Source: Nemertoderma westbladi
Lineage: Eukaryota > Xenacoelomorpha > Nemertodermatida > Nemertodermatidae
DNA length: 64,000 bases
Assembly: GCA_032718475.1 (NCBI GenBank)
Contig: JAUCBJ010008154.1
Span: forward strand, 1-64,000
Direction: 5' to 3'
Part shown: one piece after another, positions 21,201 to 36,200 of the stretch
How the letters are laid out: each line of letters begins with the position of its first letter
Numbering within the stretch: position 1 is the stretch's first letter
Notes under the pieces: generated by a model
What the model saw: the letters and a program-made list of their open reading frames with translations, nothing else
Database searches by the model: none
What the model was told of the DNA's origin: nothing
Program-made: the position numbers and the translations under genes

Positions 21201-24200
21201 GATATATACAGTAGTACATAAGACCGCATCCGTATATATCTCCGCATCCGTATATATCTCCGCATCCGTATATATCTCCGCATCCGTATATATCTCCGCA
21301 TCCGTATATATCTCCGCATCCGTATATATCTCCGCATCCGTATATATCTCCGCATCCGTATATATCTATATATATCTCCGCATCCGTATATATCTATATA
21401 TATCTCCGCATCCGTATATATCTATATATATCTCCGCATCCGTATATATCTCCGCATCCGTATAGTAGGTCGGTACCGGTAGCGAAAGCGACACCCATAA
21501 TTAATATTTGATTTTTCCCACAATGACATTCTTAATTTCCTACCAATTGTTTTAAGATGCCGATAGGATGCAATAATACAGCTAGTAGAATTGTAACAGG
21601 TTGGAAGTTGGTATAATCTTGATTTAAAAATAATTAGAATATTTCACGTATTACTTTGTAAAGTAGTGAGTGAAAGAAACCTTAGACTGCAGGTACAGTA
21701 GGCCTATATTAATATCGACAAATAAATGGTGACCAAAAGCTGTATAAATCTTAGTGATTCCTTTCAACATTAATTTTGAATCAATATATATTTGTTGTTT
21801 ATTCAATAGTCTCGTACAGTTCTGTGTATGTGAAATGTTCTGTATTTTCTTTAGTTATTTTCTATTTTTTGCTCATTTTTTAGAAAAATTTGTAAAAATT
21901 GTCGTTGTCAACCATACGACCATGATATTAAATCTTCGGATCGTGAAACTGCGAGGAAAATCGGACGATTGTTTGATGACGAAGAACATCAAGAGAAATA
22001 TTCTTCTTTTAAGAAATTCACTTTGGTTATGCCTGATGTGGAAGCTTCGCCGTCATCTCCAGAAATCGACTTCACTTTCGAATGGATTCCTCACAACGTT
22101 TCAAACAATGTTGTATGTTAAACAGCTTACTGCCGTACCGTTTACTACATCCATACATAATTCAAGTCTACAACACTAAAACTGCAACATACACAGTACT
22201 ACTAGCTATTATATTATCCGAATAGTTTACGATAAGCAAGGATTCTTAAAAAAAAAAGGAATCTATATAGAAGTGCCTTTTACCGGAATAGGATTTGTGC
22301 AACTGACTTTGTGCTACTGTAATGCGGCTTGTTTTATGAAACGGACTTTTTTTACTGTTCTCCACTCAGCCTTTTAAATCCCAAGGTTTAGTAAGATAGA
22401 AATCAAATTAAATTTAAAATGCAACTTTTGCAGGCAAGATCACTAAAATTTCACAATAATTATTTTTTTAGGCGATAAAATACATGCAATCTATGCCTCT
22501 GGAACAGCAGCCAATAGTCGGAAGTGCCGGCGCTATAGAACGGACTAGACGTCTTAATGAGCAGTTACCAAGCCATGATCAGGATCCGCAGTTCTGTGAT
22601 CAACTGACACCAGTTGAGGCGGATCTGTTGGTACAGTATGTAAAACAGTACAAGTCTCAAGCAATCGGTATTGGACAGGTGGACGAGAATGTAACAGGGA
22701 GTAAATGGGTTAGTACAGTACAAACCCAATATTTAATATGTTAATGCACCTTGCTTTATATTACAACTGAAACTACCCCACCCGAGCATTATTCTACCAA
22801 ATTAGGCAATGTAGGCCTATTGCATACCCCCCCCCCCCCCCCCCCTTAAAGACTTAATGAAATAATGTCTGATGTTCCTATAAGTTTTTCGTGGCCCGTT
22901 ACTTGATTATTCAGTGCATTCATATCCCGAAAAACTAGAGTAGTTTTTCTTATTAAACACTTAAGAAAATTAAAGTTTTAGAACATTTTTCCTAATAAAG
23001 CAATAATCTTTGAAATTCTTACCTGTAAATTTAATTTTCATATTTTTAATGTAGGTTAGCCTATTTTCTGTTTAACAGAAAATCTGTTTTGACAAACTTC
23101 AAGATTGTCGATGCAATCAAGATCTTAATCTCCAATCCAAGACATGCCGGCCACAGTGGATGCAGTCTGCTTGTGAATTTGCTTCTAATGTCTCAGAAAA
23201 CTGTCGACTGGATGAATTCATTTTTTTCAAATCAGTATCATTAGTACTACTCGTTTTCTTTACAGGTTTGCTACAAATGCCATTCAACAATGCTATCAGG
23301 AGATGTGGCAGTGTTTGCCAATAAGGCCGGTCCACACGTCTGCTGGCACCCGAGATGTTTCACTTGCCGTACCTGTAATGACATTCTCGTAGATTTGATT
23401 TACTTTTGGTCTAAAGATGATAGCGGTAAATACGACGTTTACTGTGGCCGTCACTATGGTAATCTACACAAACCTCGATGCACTGCTTGCGATGAACTAA
23501 TATTTGCTCAACAATATACACATGTAAGAATCCTGTTATTTTATAATTAATATATTTTACAATATGTTGCCAAATGGAAATGGAAAATGGAAAACCTATA
23601 ACCTCATCTCCAAAAATCATGAGGGGCGTCTGGAAAATTCAGAATTATTTTTTGGTCTTGTATTAAAAATTTCGTTAAAATATATATACAAAAAATAAAT
23701 ATTAAAAATATTTAATATAATCACAAATATGGACATTGTAAACTTTCATAAAAAGTTGCTTCTTGCCCTCGATAAAATATTTGGTGTAACTAATGAGACT
23801 ATATTATTAGTAGGCCTACCTAGCCCAGAACATAGCTAGTACAGTTTAACCTACACCTACATGCTAATGGATACATAGGCCTACCTAGCCCAGAACATAG
23901 CTAGTACAGTTGAACCTACACCTACATGCTATGGATACATAGGCCTACCTAGCCCAGAACATAGCTACTGTAGTACAGTTGAACCTACACCTACATGCTA
24001 TGGATACATAGGCCTACCTAGCCCAGAACATAGCTGAGTACAGTTGAACCTACACCTACAAGCTATGGATACATAGGCCCACCTAGCCCAGAACATAGCT
24101 GATACAGTTGAACCTACACCTACATGCTATGGATACATAGGCCTACCTAGTCCAGAACATAGCTAGTCCTAGTACAGTTGAACCTACACCTACATGCTAT

Positions 24201-27200
24201 GGATAAATAGGCCTACCTAGCCCAGAACTTAGCTACTGTAGTACAGTTTAACCTACACCTACAAGCTATGGATAAATAGGCCTACCTAGTCCAGAACATA
24301 GCTAGTACAGTTGAACCTACACCTACATGCTATGGATACATAGGCCAACCTAGCCCAGAACATAGCTAGTACAGTTGAACCTACACCTACATGCTATGGA
24401 TACATAGGCCTACCTAGCCGCCCAGAACATAGCTAGTACTGTTGAACCTATACCTACATGCTATGGATAAATAGGCCTACCTAGCCCAGAACATAGCTAG
24501 TACAGTTTAACCTACACCTACAAGCTATGGATACATAGGCCTACCTAGCCGCCCAGAACATAGCTAGTACTGTTGAACCTACACCTACATGCAATGGATA
24601 CATAGGCCTACCTAGCCGCCCAGAACATAGCTAGTACAGTTTAACCTACACCTACATGCTATGGATACATAGGCCTACCTAGCCGCCCAGAACATAGCTA
24701 GTACTGTTGAACCTACACCTACATGCTATGGATACATAGGCCTACCTAGCCGCCCAGAACATAGCTAGTACTGTTGAACCTACACCTACATGCTATGGAT
24801 ACATAGGCCTACCTAGCCGCCCAGAACATAGCTAGTACAGTTTAACCTACACCTACATGCTATGGATACATAGGCCTACCTAGCCGCCCAGAACATAGCT
24901 AGTACTGTTGAACCTACACCTACATGCTATGGATAAATAGGCCTACCTAGCCCAGAACATAGCTAGTACAGTTTAACCTACACCTACAAGCTATGGATAC
25001 ATAGGCCTACCTAGCCCAGAACATAGCTGATACAGTTGAACCTACACCTACAAGCTATGGATACATAGGCCTACCTAGCCCAGAACATAGCTGATACAGT
25101 TGAACCTACACCTACATGCTATGGATACATAGGCCTACCTAGTCCAGAACATAGCTAGTCCTAGTACAGTTGAACCTACACCTACATGCTATGGATAAAT
25201 AGGCCTACCTAGCCCAGAACATAGCTACTGTAGTACAGTTTAACCTACACCTACAAGCTATGGATAAATATGCCTACCTAGTCCAGAACATAGCTAGTAC
25301 AGTTGAACCTACACCTACATGCTATGGATACATAGGCCAACCTAGCCCAGAACATAGCTAGTACAGTTGAACCTACACCTACATGCTATGGATACATAGG
25401 CCTACCTAGCCGCCCAGAACATAGCTAGTACTGTTGAACCTACACCTACATGCTATGGATAAATAGGCCTACCTAGCCCAGAACATAGCTAGTACAGTTT
25501 AACCTACACCTACAAGCTATGGATACATAGGCCTACCTAGCCCAGAACATAGCTACTGTACAGTAGTACAGTTGAACCTACACCTACAAGCTATGGATAC
25601 ATAGGCCTACCTAGCCCAGAACATAGCTAGTACAGTTGAACCTACACCTACAAGCTATGGATACATAGGCCTACCTAGCCCAGAACATAGCTGATACAGT
25701 TGAACCTACACCTACATGCTATGGATACATAGGCATACCTAGCCCAGAACATAGCTAGTACAGTTTAACCTACACCTACAAGCTATGGATACATAGGCCT
25801 ACCCAGCCCAGAACATAGCTACTGTACAGTAGTACAGTTGAACCTACACCTACAAGCTATGGATACATAGGCCTACCTAGCCCAGAACATAGCTACTGTA
25901 GTACAGTTTAACCTACACCTACAAGCTATGGATAAATAGGCCTACCTAGTCCAGAACATAGCTAGTACAGTTGAACCTACACCTACATGCTATGGATACA
26001 TAGGCCAACCTAGCCCAGAACATAGCTAGTACAGTTGAACCTACACCTACATGCTATGGATACATAGGCCTACCTAGCCGCCCAGAACATAGCTAGTACT
26101 GTTGAACCTACACCTACATGCTATGGATAAATAGGCCTACCTAGCCCAGAACATAGCTAGTACAGTTTAACCTACACCTACATGCTATGGATACATAGGC
26201 CTACCTAGCCGCCCAGAACATAGCTAGTAATGTTGAACCTACACCTACATGCTATGGATAAATAGGCCTACCTAGCCCAGAACATAGCTAGTACAGTTGA
26301 ACCTACACCTACAAGCTATGGATACATAGGCCTACCTAGCCCAGAACATAGCTAGTCCTAGTACAGTTGAACCTACACCTACAAGCTATGGATACATAGG
26401 CCTACCTAGCCGCCCAGAACATAGCTAGTACAGTTGAACCTACACCTACAAGCTATGGATACATAGGCCTACCTAGCTCAGAACATAGCTAGTACAGTTG
26501 AACCTACACCTACATGCTATGGATAAATAGGCCTACCTAGTCCAGAACATAGCTAGTACAGTTGAACCTACACCTACATGCTATGGATACATAGGCCAAC
26601 CTAGCCCAGAACATAGCTAGTACAGTTGAACCTACACCTACATGCTATGGATACATAGGCCTACCTAGCCGCCCAGAACATAGCTAGTACTGTTGAACCT
26701 ACACCTACATGCTATGGATAAATAGGCCTACCTAGCCCAGAACATAGCTAGTACAGTTTAACCTACACCTACAAGCTATGGATACATAGGCCTACCTAGC
26801 CCAGAACATAGCTACTGTACAGTAGTACAGTTGAACCTACACCTACAAGCTATGGATACATAGGCCTACCTAGCCCAGAACATAGCTAGTACAGTTGAAC
26901 CTACACCTACATGCTATGGATACATAGGCCTACCTAGCCCAGAACATAGCTAGTACAGTTGAACCTACACCTACAAGCTATGGATACATAGGCCTACCTA
27001 GCCCAGAACATAGCTAGTACAGTTGAACCTACACCTACATGCTATGTATACATAGGCCTACCTAGCCGCCCAGAACATAGCTAGTACTGTTGAACCTACA
27101 CCTACATGCTATGGATACATACAGTAGGCCTACCTAGCCCAGAACATAACTAGTACAGTAGAACCTACACATACATGCTATGGATACATAGGCCTACCTA

Positions 27201-30200
27201 GTCCAGAACATAGCTAGTACAGTTGAACCTACACCTACAAGCTATGGATACATAGGCCTACCTAGCCCAGAACATAGCTAGTACAGTTGAACCTACACCT
27301 ACATGCTATGGATACATACAGTAGGCCTACCTAGCCCAGAACATAGCTAGTACAGTAGAACCTACACATACATGCTATGGATACATAGGCCTACCTAGTC
27401 CAGAACATAGCTAGAACAGTTGAACCTACACCTACATGCTATGGATACATAGGCCTACCTAGTCCAGAACATAGCTAGTACAGTTGAACCTACACCTACA
27501 TGCTAATGGATACATAGGCCAACCCAGCCCAGAACATAGCTAGTACAGTTGAACCTACACCTACATGCTATGGATACATAGGCCTACCTAGCCCAGAACA
27601 TAGCTAGTACTGTTGAACCTACACCTACATGCTATGGATACATACAGTAGGCCTACCTAGCCCAGAACATAGCTAGTACAGTAGAACCTACACATACATG
27701 CTATGGATACATAGGCCTACCTAGTCCAGAACATAGCTAGTACAGTTGAACCTACACCTACATGCTAATGGATACATAGGCCAACCCAGCCCAGAACATA
27801 GCTAGTACAGTTGAACCTACACCTACATGCTATGGATACATAGGCCTACCTAGCCCAGAACATAGCTAGTAAAGTTGAACCTACACCTACAAGCTATGGA
27901 TACATAGGCCTACCTAGCCCAGAACATAGCTGATACAGTTGAACCTACACCTACATGCTATGGATACATAGGCCTACCTAGCCCAGAACATAGCTAGTAC
28001 AGTTGAACCTACACCTACATGCTATGGATACATAGGCCTACCTAGTCCAGAACATAGCTAGTACAGTTGAACCTACACCTACATGCTAATGGATACATAG
28101 GCCAACCCAGCCCAGAACATAGCTAGTACAGTTGAACCTACACCTACATGCTATGGATACATAGGCCTACCTAGCCCAGAACATAGCTAGTACAGTTGAA
28201 CCTACACCTACAAGCTATGGATACATAGGCCTACCTAGCCCAGAACATAGCTGATACAGTTGAACCTACACCTACATGCTATGGATACATAGGCCTACCT
28301 AGCCCAGAACATAGCTAGTACAGTTGAACCTACACCTACAAGCTATGGATACATAGGCCTACCTAGCCCAGAACATAGCTAGTACAGTTGAACCTACACC
28401 TACAAGCTATGGATACATAGGCCTACCTAGCCCAGAACATAGCTAGTACAGTTGAACCTACACCTACATGCTATGGATACATAGGCCTACCTAGCCCAGA
28501 ACATAGCTAGTACAGTTGAACCTACACCTACAAGCTATGGATACATAGGCCTACCTAGCCCAGAACATAGCTAGTACAGTTGAACCTACACCTACATGCT
28601 ATGGATACATAGGCATACCTAGCCCAGAACATAGCTAGTACAGTTGAACCTACACCTACATGCTATGGATACATAGGCCTACCTAGCCCAGAACATAGCT
28701 AGTACAGTTGAACCTACACCTACAAGCTATGGATACATAGGCCTACCTAGCCCAGAACATAGCTGATACAGTTGAACCTACACCTACATGCTATGGATAC
28801 ATAGGCCTACCTAGTCCAGAACATAGCTAGTCCTAGTACAGTTGAACCTACACCTACATGCTATGGATAAATAGGCCTACCTAGCCCAGAACTTAGCTAC
28901 TGTAGTACAGTTTAACCTACACCTACAAGCTATGGATAAATAGGCCTACCTAGTCCAGAACATAGCTAGTACAGTTGAACCTACACCTACATGCTATGGA
29001 TACATAGGCCAACCTAGCCCAGAACATAGCTAGTACAGTTGAACCTACACCTACATGCTATGGATACATAGGCCTACCTAGCCGCCCAGAACATAGCTAG
29101 TACTGTTGAACCTATACCTACATGCTATGGATAAATAGGCCTACCTAGCCCAGAACATAGCTAGTACAGTTTAACCTACACCTACAAGCTATGGATACAT
29201 AGGCCTACCTAGCCGCCCAGAACATAGCTAGTACTGTTGAACCTACACCTACATGCAATGGATACATAGGCCTACCTAGCCGCCCAGAACATAGCTAGTA
29301 CAGTTTAACCTACACCTACATGCTATGGATACATAGGCCTACCTAGCCGCCCAGAACATAGCTAGTACTGTTGAACCTACACCTACATGCTATGGATACA
29401 TAGGCCTACCTAGCCGCCCAGAACATAGCTAGTACTGTTGAACCTACACCTACATGCTATGGATACATAGGCCTACCTAGCCGCCCAGAACATAGCTAGT
29501 ACAGTTTAACCTACACCTACATGCTATGGATACATAGGCCTACCTAGCCGCCCAGAACATAGCTAGTACTGTTGAACCTACACCTACATGCTATGGATAA
29601 ATAGGCCTACCTAGCCCAGAACATAGCTAGTACAGTTTAACCTACACCTACAAGCTATGGATACATAGGCCTACCTAGCCCAGAACATAGCTGATACAGT
29701 TGAACCTACACCTACAAGCTATGGATACATAGGCCTACCTAGCCCAGAACATAGCTGATACAGTTGAACCTACACCTACATGCTATGGATACATAGGCCT
29801 ACCTAGTCCAGAACATAGCTAGTCCTAGTACAGTTGAACCTACACCTACATGCTATGGATAAATAGGCCTACCTAGCCCAGAACATAGCTACTGTAGTAC
29901 AGTTTAACCTACACCTACAAGCTATGGATAAATAGGCCTACCTAGCCCAGAACATAGCTAGTACAGTTGAACCTACACCTACATGCTATGGATACATAGG
30001 CCAACCTAGCCCAGAACATAGCTAGTACAGTTGAACCTACACCTACATGCTATGGATACATAGGCCTACCTAGCCGCCCAGAACATAGCTAGTAATGTTG
30101 AACCTACACCTACATGCTATGGATAAATAGGCCTACCTAGCCCAGAACATAGCTAGTACAGTTGAACCTACACCTACAAGCTATGGATACATAGGCCTAC

Positions 30201-33200
30201 CTAGCCCAGAACATAGCTAGTCCTAGTACAGTTGAACCTACACCTACAAGCTATGGATACATAGGCCTACCTAGCCGCCCAGAACATAGCTAGTACAGTT
30301 GAACCTACACCTACAAGCTATGGATACATAGGCCTACCTAGCTCAGAACATAGCTAGTACAGTTGAACCTACACCTACATGCTATGGATAAATAGGCCTA
30401 CCTAGTCCAGAACATAGCTAGTACAGTTGAACCTACACCTACATGCTATGGATACATAGGCCAACCTAGCCCAGAACATAGCTAGTACAGTTGAACCTAC
30501 ACCTACATGCTATGGATACATAGGCCTACCTAGCCGCCCAGAACATAGCTAGTACTGTTGAACCTACACCTACATGCTATGGATAAATAGGCCTACCTAG
30601 CCCAGAACATAGCTAGTACAGTTTAACCTACACCTACAAGCTATTGATACATAGGCCTACCTAGCCCAGAACATAGCTACTGTACAGTAGTACAGTTGAA
30701 CCTACACCTACAAGCTATGGATACATAGGCCTACCTAGCCCAGAACATAGCTAGTACAGTTGAACCTACACCTACATGCTATGGATACATAGGCCTACCT
30801 AGCCCAGAACATAGCTAGTACAGTTGAACCTACACCTACAAGCTATGGATACATAGGCCTACCTAGCCCAGAACATAGCTAGTACAGTTGAACCTACACC
30901 TACATGCTATGTATACATAGGCCTACCTAGCCGCCCAGAACATAGCTAGTACTGTTGAACCTACACCTACATGCTATGGATACATACAGTAGGCCTACCT
31001 AGCCCAGAACATAGCTAGTACAGTAGAACCTACACATACATGCTATGGATACATAGGCCTACCTAGTCCAGAACATAGCTAGTACAGTTGAACCTACACC
31101 TACATGCTATGGATACATAGGCCTACCTAGTCCAGAACATAGCTAGTACAGTTGAACCTACACCTACATGCTAATGGATACATAGGCCAACCCAGCCCAG
31201 AACATAGCTAGTACAGTTGAACCTACACCTACATGCTATGGATACATAGGCCTACCTAGCCCAGAACATAGCTAGTACTGTTGAACCTACACCTACATGC
31301 TATGGATACATACAGTAGGCCTACCTAGCCCAGAACATAGCTAGTACAGTAGAACCTACACATACATGCTATGGATACATAGGCCTACCTAGTCCAGAAC
31401 ATAGCTAGTACAGTTGAACCTACACCTACATGCTAATGGATACATAGGCCAACCCAGCCCAGAACATAGCTAGTACAGTTGAACCTACACCTACATGCTA
31501 TGGATACATAGGCCTACCTAGCCCAGAACATAGCTAGTACAGTTGAACCTACACCTACAAGCTATGGATACATAGGCCTACCTAGCCCGGAACATAGCTG
31601 ATACAGTTGAACCTACACCTACATGCTATGGATACATAGGCCTACCTAGCCCAGAACATAGCTAGTACAGTTGAACCTACACCTACATGCTATGGATACA
31701 TAGGCCTACCTAGTCCAGAACATAGCTAGTACAGTTGAACCTACACCTACATGCTAATGGATACATAGGCCAACCCAGCCCAGAACATAGCTAGTACAGT
31801 TGAACCTACACCTACATGCTATGGATACATAGGCCTACCTAGCCCAGAACATAGCTAGTACAGTTGAACCTACACCTACAAGCTATGGATACATAGGCCT
31901 ACCTAGCCCAGAACATAGCTGATACAGTTGAACCTACACCTACATGCTATGGATACATAGGCCTACCTAGCCCAGAACATAGCTAGTACAGTTGAACCTA
32001 CACCTACAAGCTATGGATACATAGGCCTACCTAGCCCAGAACATAGCTAGTACAGTTGAACCTACACCTACAAGCTATGGATACATAGGCCTACCTAGCC
32101 CAGAACATAGCTAGTACAGTTGAACCTACACCTACATGCTATGGATACATAGGCCTACCTAGCCCAGAACATAGCTAGTACAGTTGAACCTACACCTACA
32201 AGCTATGGATACATAGGCCTACCTAGCCCAGAACATAGCTAGTACAGTTGAACCTACACCTACATGCTATGGATACATAGGCATACCTAGCCCAGAACAT
32301 AGCTAGTACAGTTGAACCTACACCTACATGCTATGGATACATAGGCCTACCTAGCCCAGAACATAGCTAGTACAGTTGAACCTACACCTACAAGCTATGG
32401 ATACATAGGCCTACCTTGCCCAGAACATAGCTGATACAGTTGAACCTACACCTACATGCTATGGATACATAGGCCTACCTAGTCCAGAACATAGCTAGTC
32501 CTAGTACAGTTGAACCTACACCTACATGCTATGGATAAATAGGCCTACCTAGCCCAGAACTTAGCTACTGTAGTACAGTTTAACCTACACCTACAAGCTA
32601 TGGATAAATAGGCCTACCTAGTCCAGAACATAGCTAGTACAGTTGAACCTACACCTACATGCTATGGATACATAGGCCAACCTAGCCCAGAACATAGCTA
32701 GTACAGTTGAACCTACACCTACATGCTATGGATACATAGGCCTACCTAGCCCAGAACATAGCTAGTACAGTTGAACCTACACCTACATGCTATGGATACA
32801 TAGGCCTACCTAGTCCAGAACATAGCTAGTACAGTTGAACCTACACCTACATGCTAATGGATACATAGGCCAACCCAGCCCAGAACATAGCTAGTACAGT
32901 TGAACCTACACCTACATGCTATGGATACATAGGCCTACCTAGCCCAGAACATAGCTAGTACAGTTGAACCTACACCTACAAGCTATGGATACATAGGCCT
33001 ACCTAGCCCAGAACATAGCTGATACAGTTGAACCTACACCTACATGCTATGGATACATAGGCCTACCTAGCCCAGAACATAGCTAGTACAGTTGAACCTA
33101 CACCTACAAGCTATGGATACATAGGCCTACCTAGCCCAGAACATAGCTAGTACAGTTGAACCTACACCTACAAGCTATGGATACATAGGCCTACCTAGCC

Positions 33201-36200
33201 CAGAACATAGCTAGTACAGTTGAACCTACACCTACATGCTATGGATACATAGGCCTACCTAGCCCAGAACATAGCTAGTACAGTTGAACCTACACCTACA
33301 AGCTATGGATACATAGGCCTACCTAGCCCAGAACATAGCTAGTACAGTTGAACCTACACCTACATGCTATGGATACATAGGCATACCTAGCCCAGAACAT
33401 AGCTAGTACAGTTGAACCTACACCTACATGCTATGGATACATAGGCCTACCTAGCCCAGAACATAGCTAGTACAGTTGAACCTACACCTACAAGCTATGG
33501 ATACATAGGCCTACCTTGCCCAGAACATAGCTGATACAGTTGAACCTACACCTACATGCTATGGATACATAGGCCTACCTAGTCCAGAACATAGCTAGTC
33601 CTAGTACAGTTGAACCTACACCTACATGCTATGGATAAATAGGCCTACCTAGCCCAGAACTTAGCTACTGTAGTACAGTTTAACCTACACCTACAAGCTA
33701 TGGATAAATAGGCCTACCTAGTCCAGAACATAGCTAGTACAGTTGAACCTACACCTACATGCTATGGATACATAGGCCAACCTAGCCCAGAACATAGCTA
33801 GTACAGTTGAACCTACACCTACATGCTATGGATACATAGGCCTACCTAGCCGCCCAGAACATAGCTAGTACTGTTGAACCTATACCTACATGCTATGGAT
33901 AAATAGGCCTACCTAGCCCAGAACATAGCTAGTACAGTTTAACCTACACCTACAAGCTATGGATACATAGGCCTACCTAGCCGCCCAGAACATAGCTAGT
34001 ACTGTTGAACCTACACCTACATGCAATGGATACATAGGCCTACCTAGCCGCCCAGAACATAGCTAGTACAGTTTAACCTACACCTACATGCTATGGATAC
34101 ATAGGCCTACCTAGCCGCCCAGAACATAGCTAGTACTGTTGAACCTACACCTACATGCTATGGATACATAGGCCTACCTAGCCGCCCAGAACATAGCTAG
34201 TACTGTTGAACCTACACCTACATGCTATGGATACATAGGCCTACCTAGCCGCCCAGAACATAGCTAGTACAGTTTAACCTACACCTACATGCTATGGATA
34301 CATAGGCCTACCTAGTCGCCCAGAACATAGCTAGTACTGTTGAACCTACACCTACATGCTATGGATAAATAGGCCTACCTAGCCCAGAACATAGCTAGTA
34401 CAGTTTAACCTACACCTACAAGCTATGGATACATAGGCCTACCTAGCCCAGAACATAGCTGATACAGTTGAACCTACACCTACAAGCTATGGATACATAG
34501 GCCTACCTAGCCCAGAACATAGCTGATACAGTTGAACCTACACCAACATGCTATGGATACATAGGCCTACCTAGTCCAGAACATAGCTAGTCCTAGTACA
34601 GTTGAACCTACACCTACATGCTATGGATAAATAGGCCTACCTAGCCCAGAACATAGCTACTGTAGTACAGTTTAACCTACACCTACAAGCTATGGATAAA
34701 TAGGCCTACCTAGTCCAGAACATAGCTAGTACAGTTGAACCTACACCTACATGCTATGGATACATAGGCCAACCTAGCCCAGAACATAGCTAGTACAGTT
34801 GAACCTACACCTACATGCTATGGATACATAGGCCTACCTAGCCGCCCAGAACATAGCTAGTACTGTTGAACCTACACCTACATGCTATGGATAAATAGGC
34901 CTACCTAGCCCAGAACATAGCTAGTACAGTTTAACCTACACCTACAAGCTATGGATACATAGGCCTACCTAGCCCAGAACATAGCTACTGTACAGTAGTA
35001 CAGTTGAACCTACACCTACAAGCTATGGATACATAGGCCTACCTAGCCCAGAACATAGCTAGTACAGTTGAACCTACACCTACAAGCTATGGATACATAG
35101 GCCTACCTAGCCCAGAACATAGCTGATACAGTTGAACCTACACCTACATGCTATGGATACATAGGCATACCTAGCCCAGAACATAGCTAGTACAGTTTAA
35201 CCTACACCTACAAGCTATGGATACATAGGCCTACCCAGCCCAGAACATAGCTACTGTACAGTAGTACAGTTGAACCTACACCTACAAGCTATGGATACAT
35301 AGGCCTACCTAGCCCAGAACATAGCTACTGTAGTACAGTTTAACCTACACCTACAAGCTATGGATAAATAGGCCTACCTAGTCCAGAACATAGCTAGTAC
35401 AGTTGAACCTACACCTACATGCTATGGATACATAGGCCAACCTAGCCCAGAACATAGCTAGTACAGTTGAACCTACACCTACATGCTATGGATACATAGG
35501 CCTACCTAGCCGCCCAGAACATAGCTAGTACTGTTGAACCTACACCTACATGCTATGGATAAATAGGCCTACCTAGCCCAGAACATAGCTAGTACAGTTT
35601 AACCTACACCTACATGCTATGGATAAATAGGCCTACCTAGCCCAGAACATAGCTAGTACAGTTTAACCTACACCTACAAGCTATGGATACATAGGCCTAC
35701 CTAGCCCAGAACATAGCTAGTCCTAGTACAGTTGAACCTACACCTACAAGCTATGGATACATAGGCCTACCTAGCCGCCCAGAACATAGCTAGTACAGTT
35801 GAACCTACACCTACAAGCTATGGATACATAGGCCTACCTAGCTCAGAACATAGCTAGTACAGTTGAACCTACACCTACATGCTATGGATAAATAGGCCTA
35901 CCTAGTCCAGAACATAGCTAGTACAGTTGAACCTACACCTACATGCTATGGATACATAGGCCAACCTAGCCCAGAACATAGCTAGTACAGTTGAACCTAC
36001 ACCTACATGCTATGGATACATAGGCCTACCTAGCCGCCCAGAACATAGCTAGTACTGTTGAACCTACACCTACATGCTATGGATAAATAGGCCTACCTAG
36101 CCCAGAACATAGCTAGTACAGTTTAACCTACACCTACAAGCTATGGATACATAGGCCTACCTAGCCCAGAACATAGCTACTGTACAGTAGTACAGTTGAA

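Noticed and set aside
21122-21355. Minus-strand RRYIRM repeat frame
   Set aside because: Created by the 18-bp array and overlaps TES exon 2 on the opposite strand.
23080-23262. Possible extra TES exon upstream of LIM1 ([12 protein letters not shown]-like frame)
   Set aside because: It needs an acceptor and donor that do not keep phase with exons 4 and 5, and testins have no such segment. Exon 4 to exon 5 joins cleanly in phase 0.
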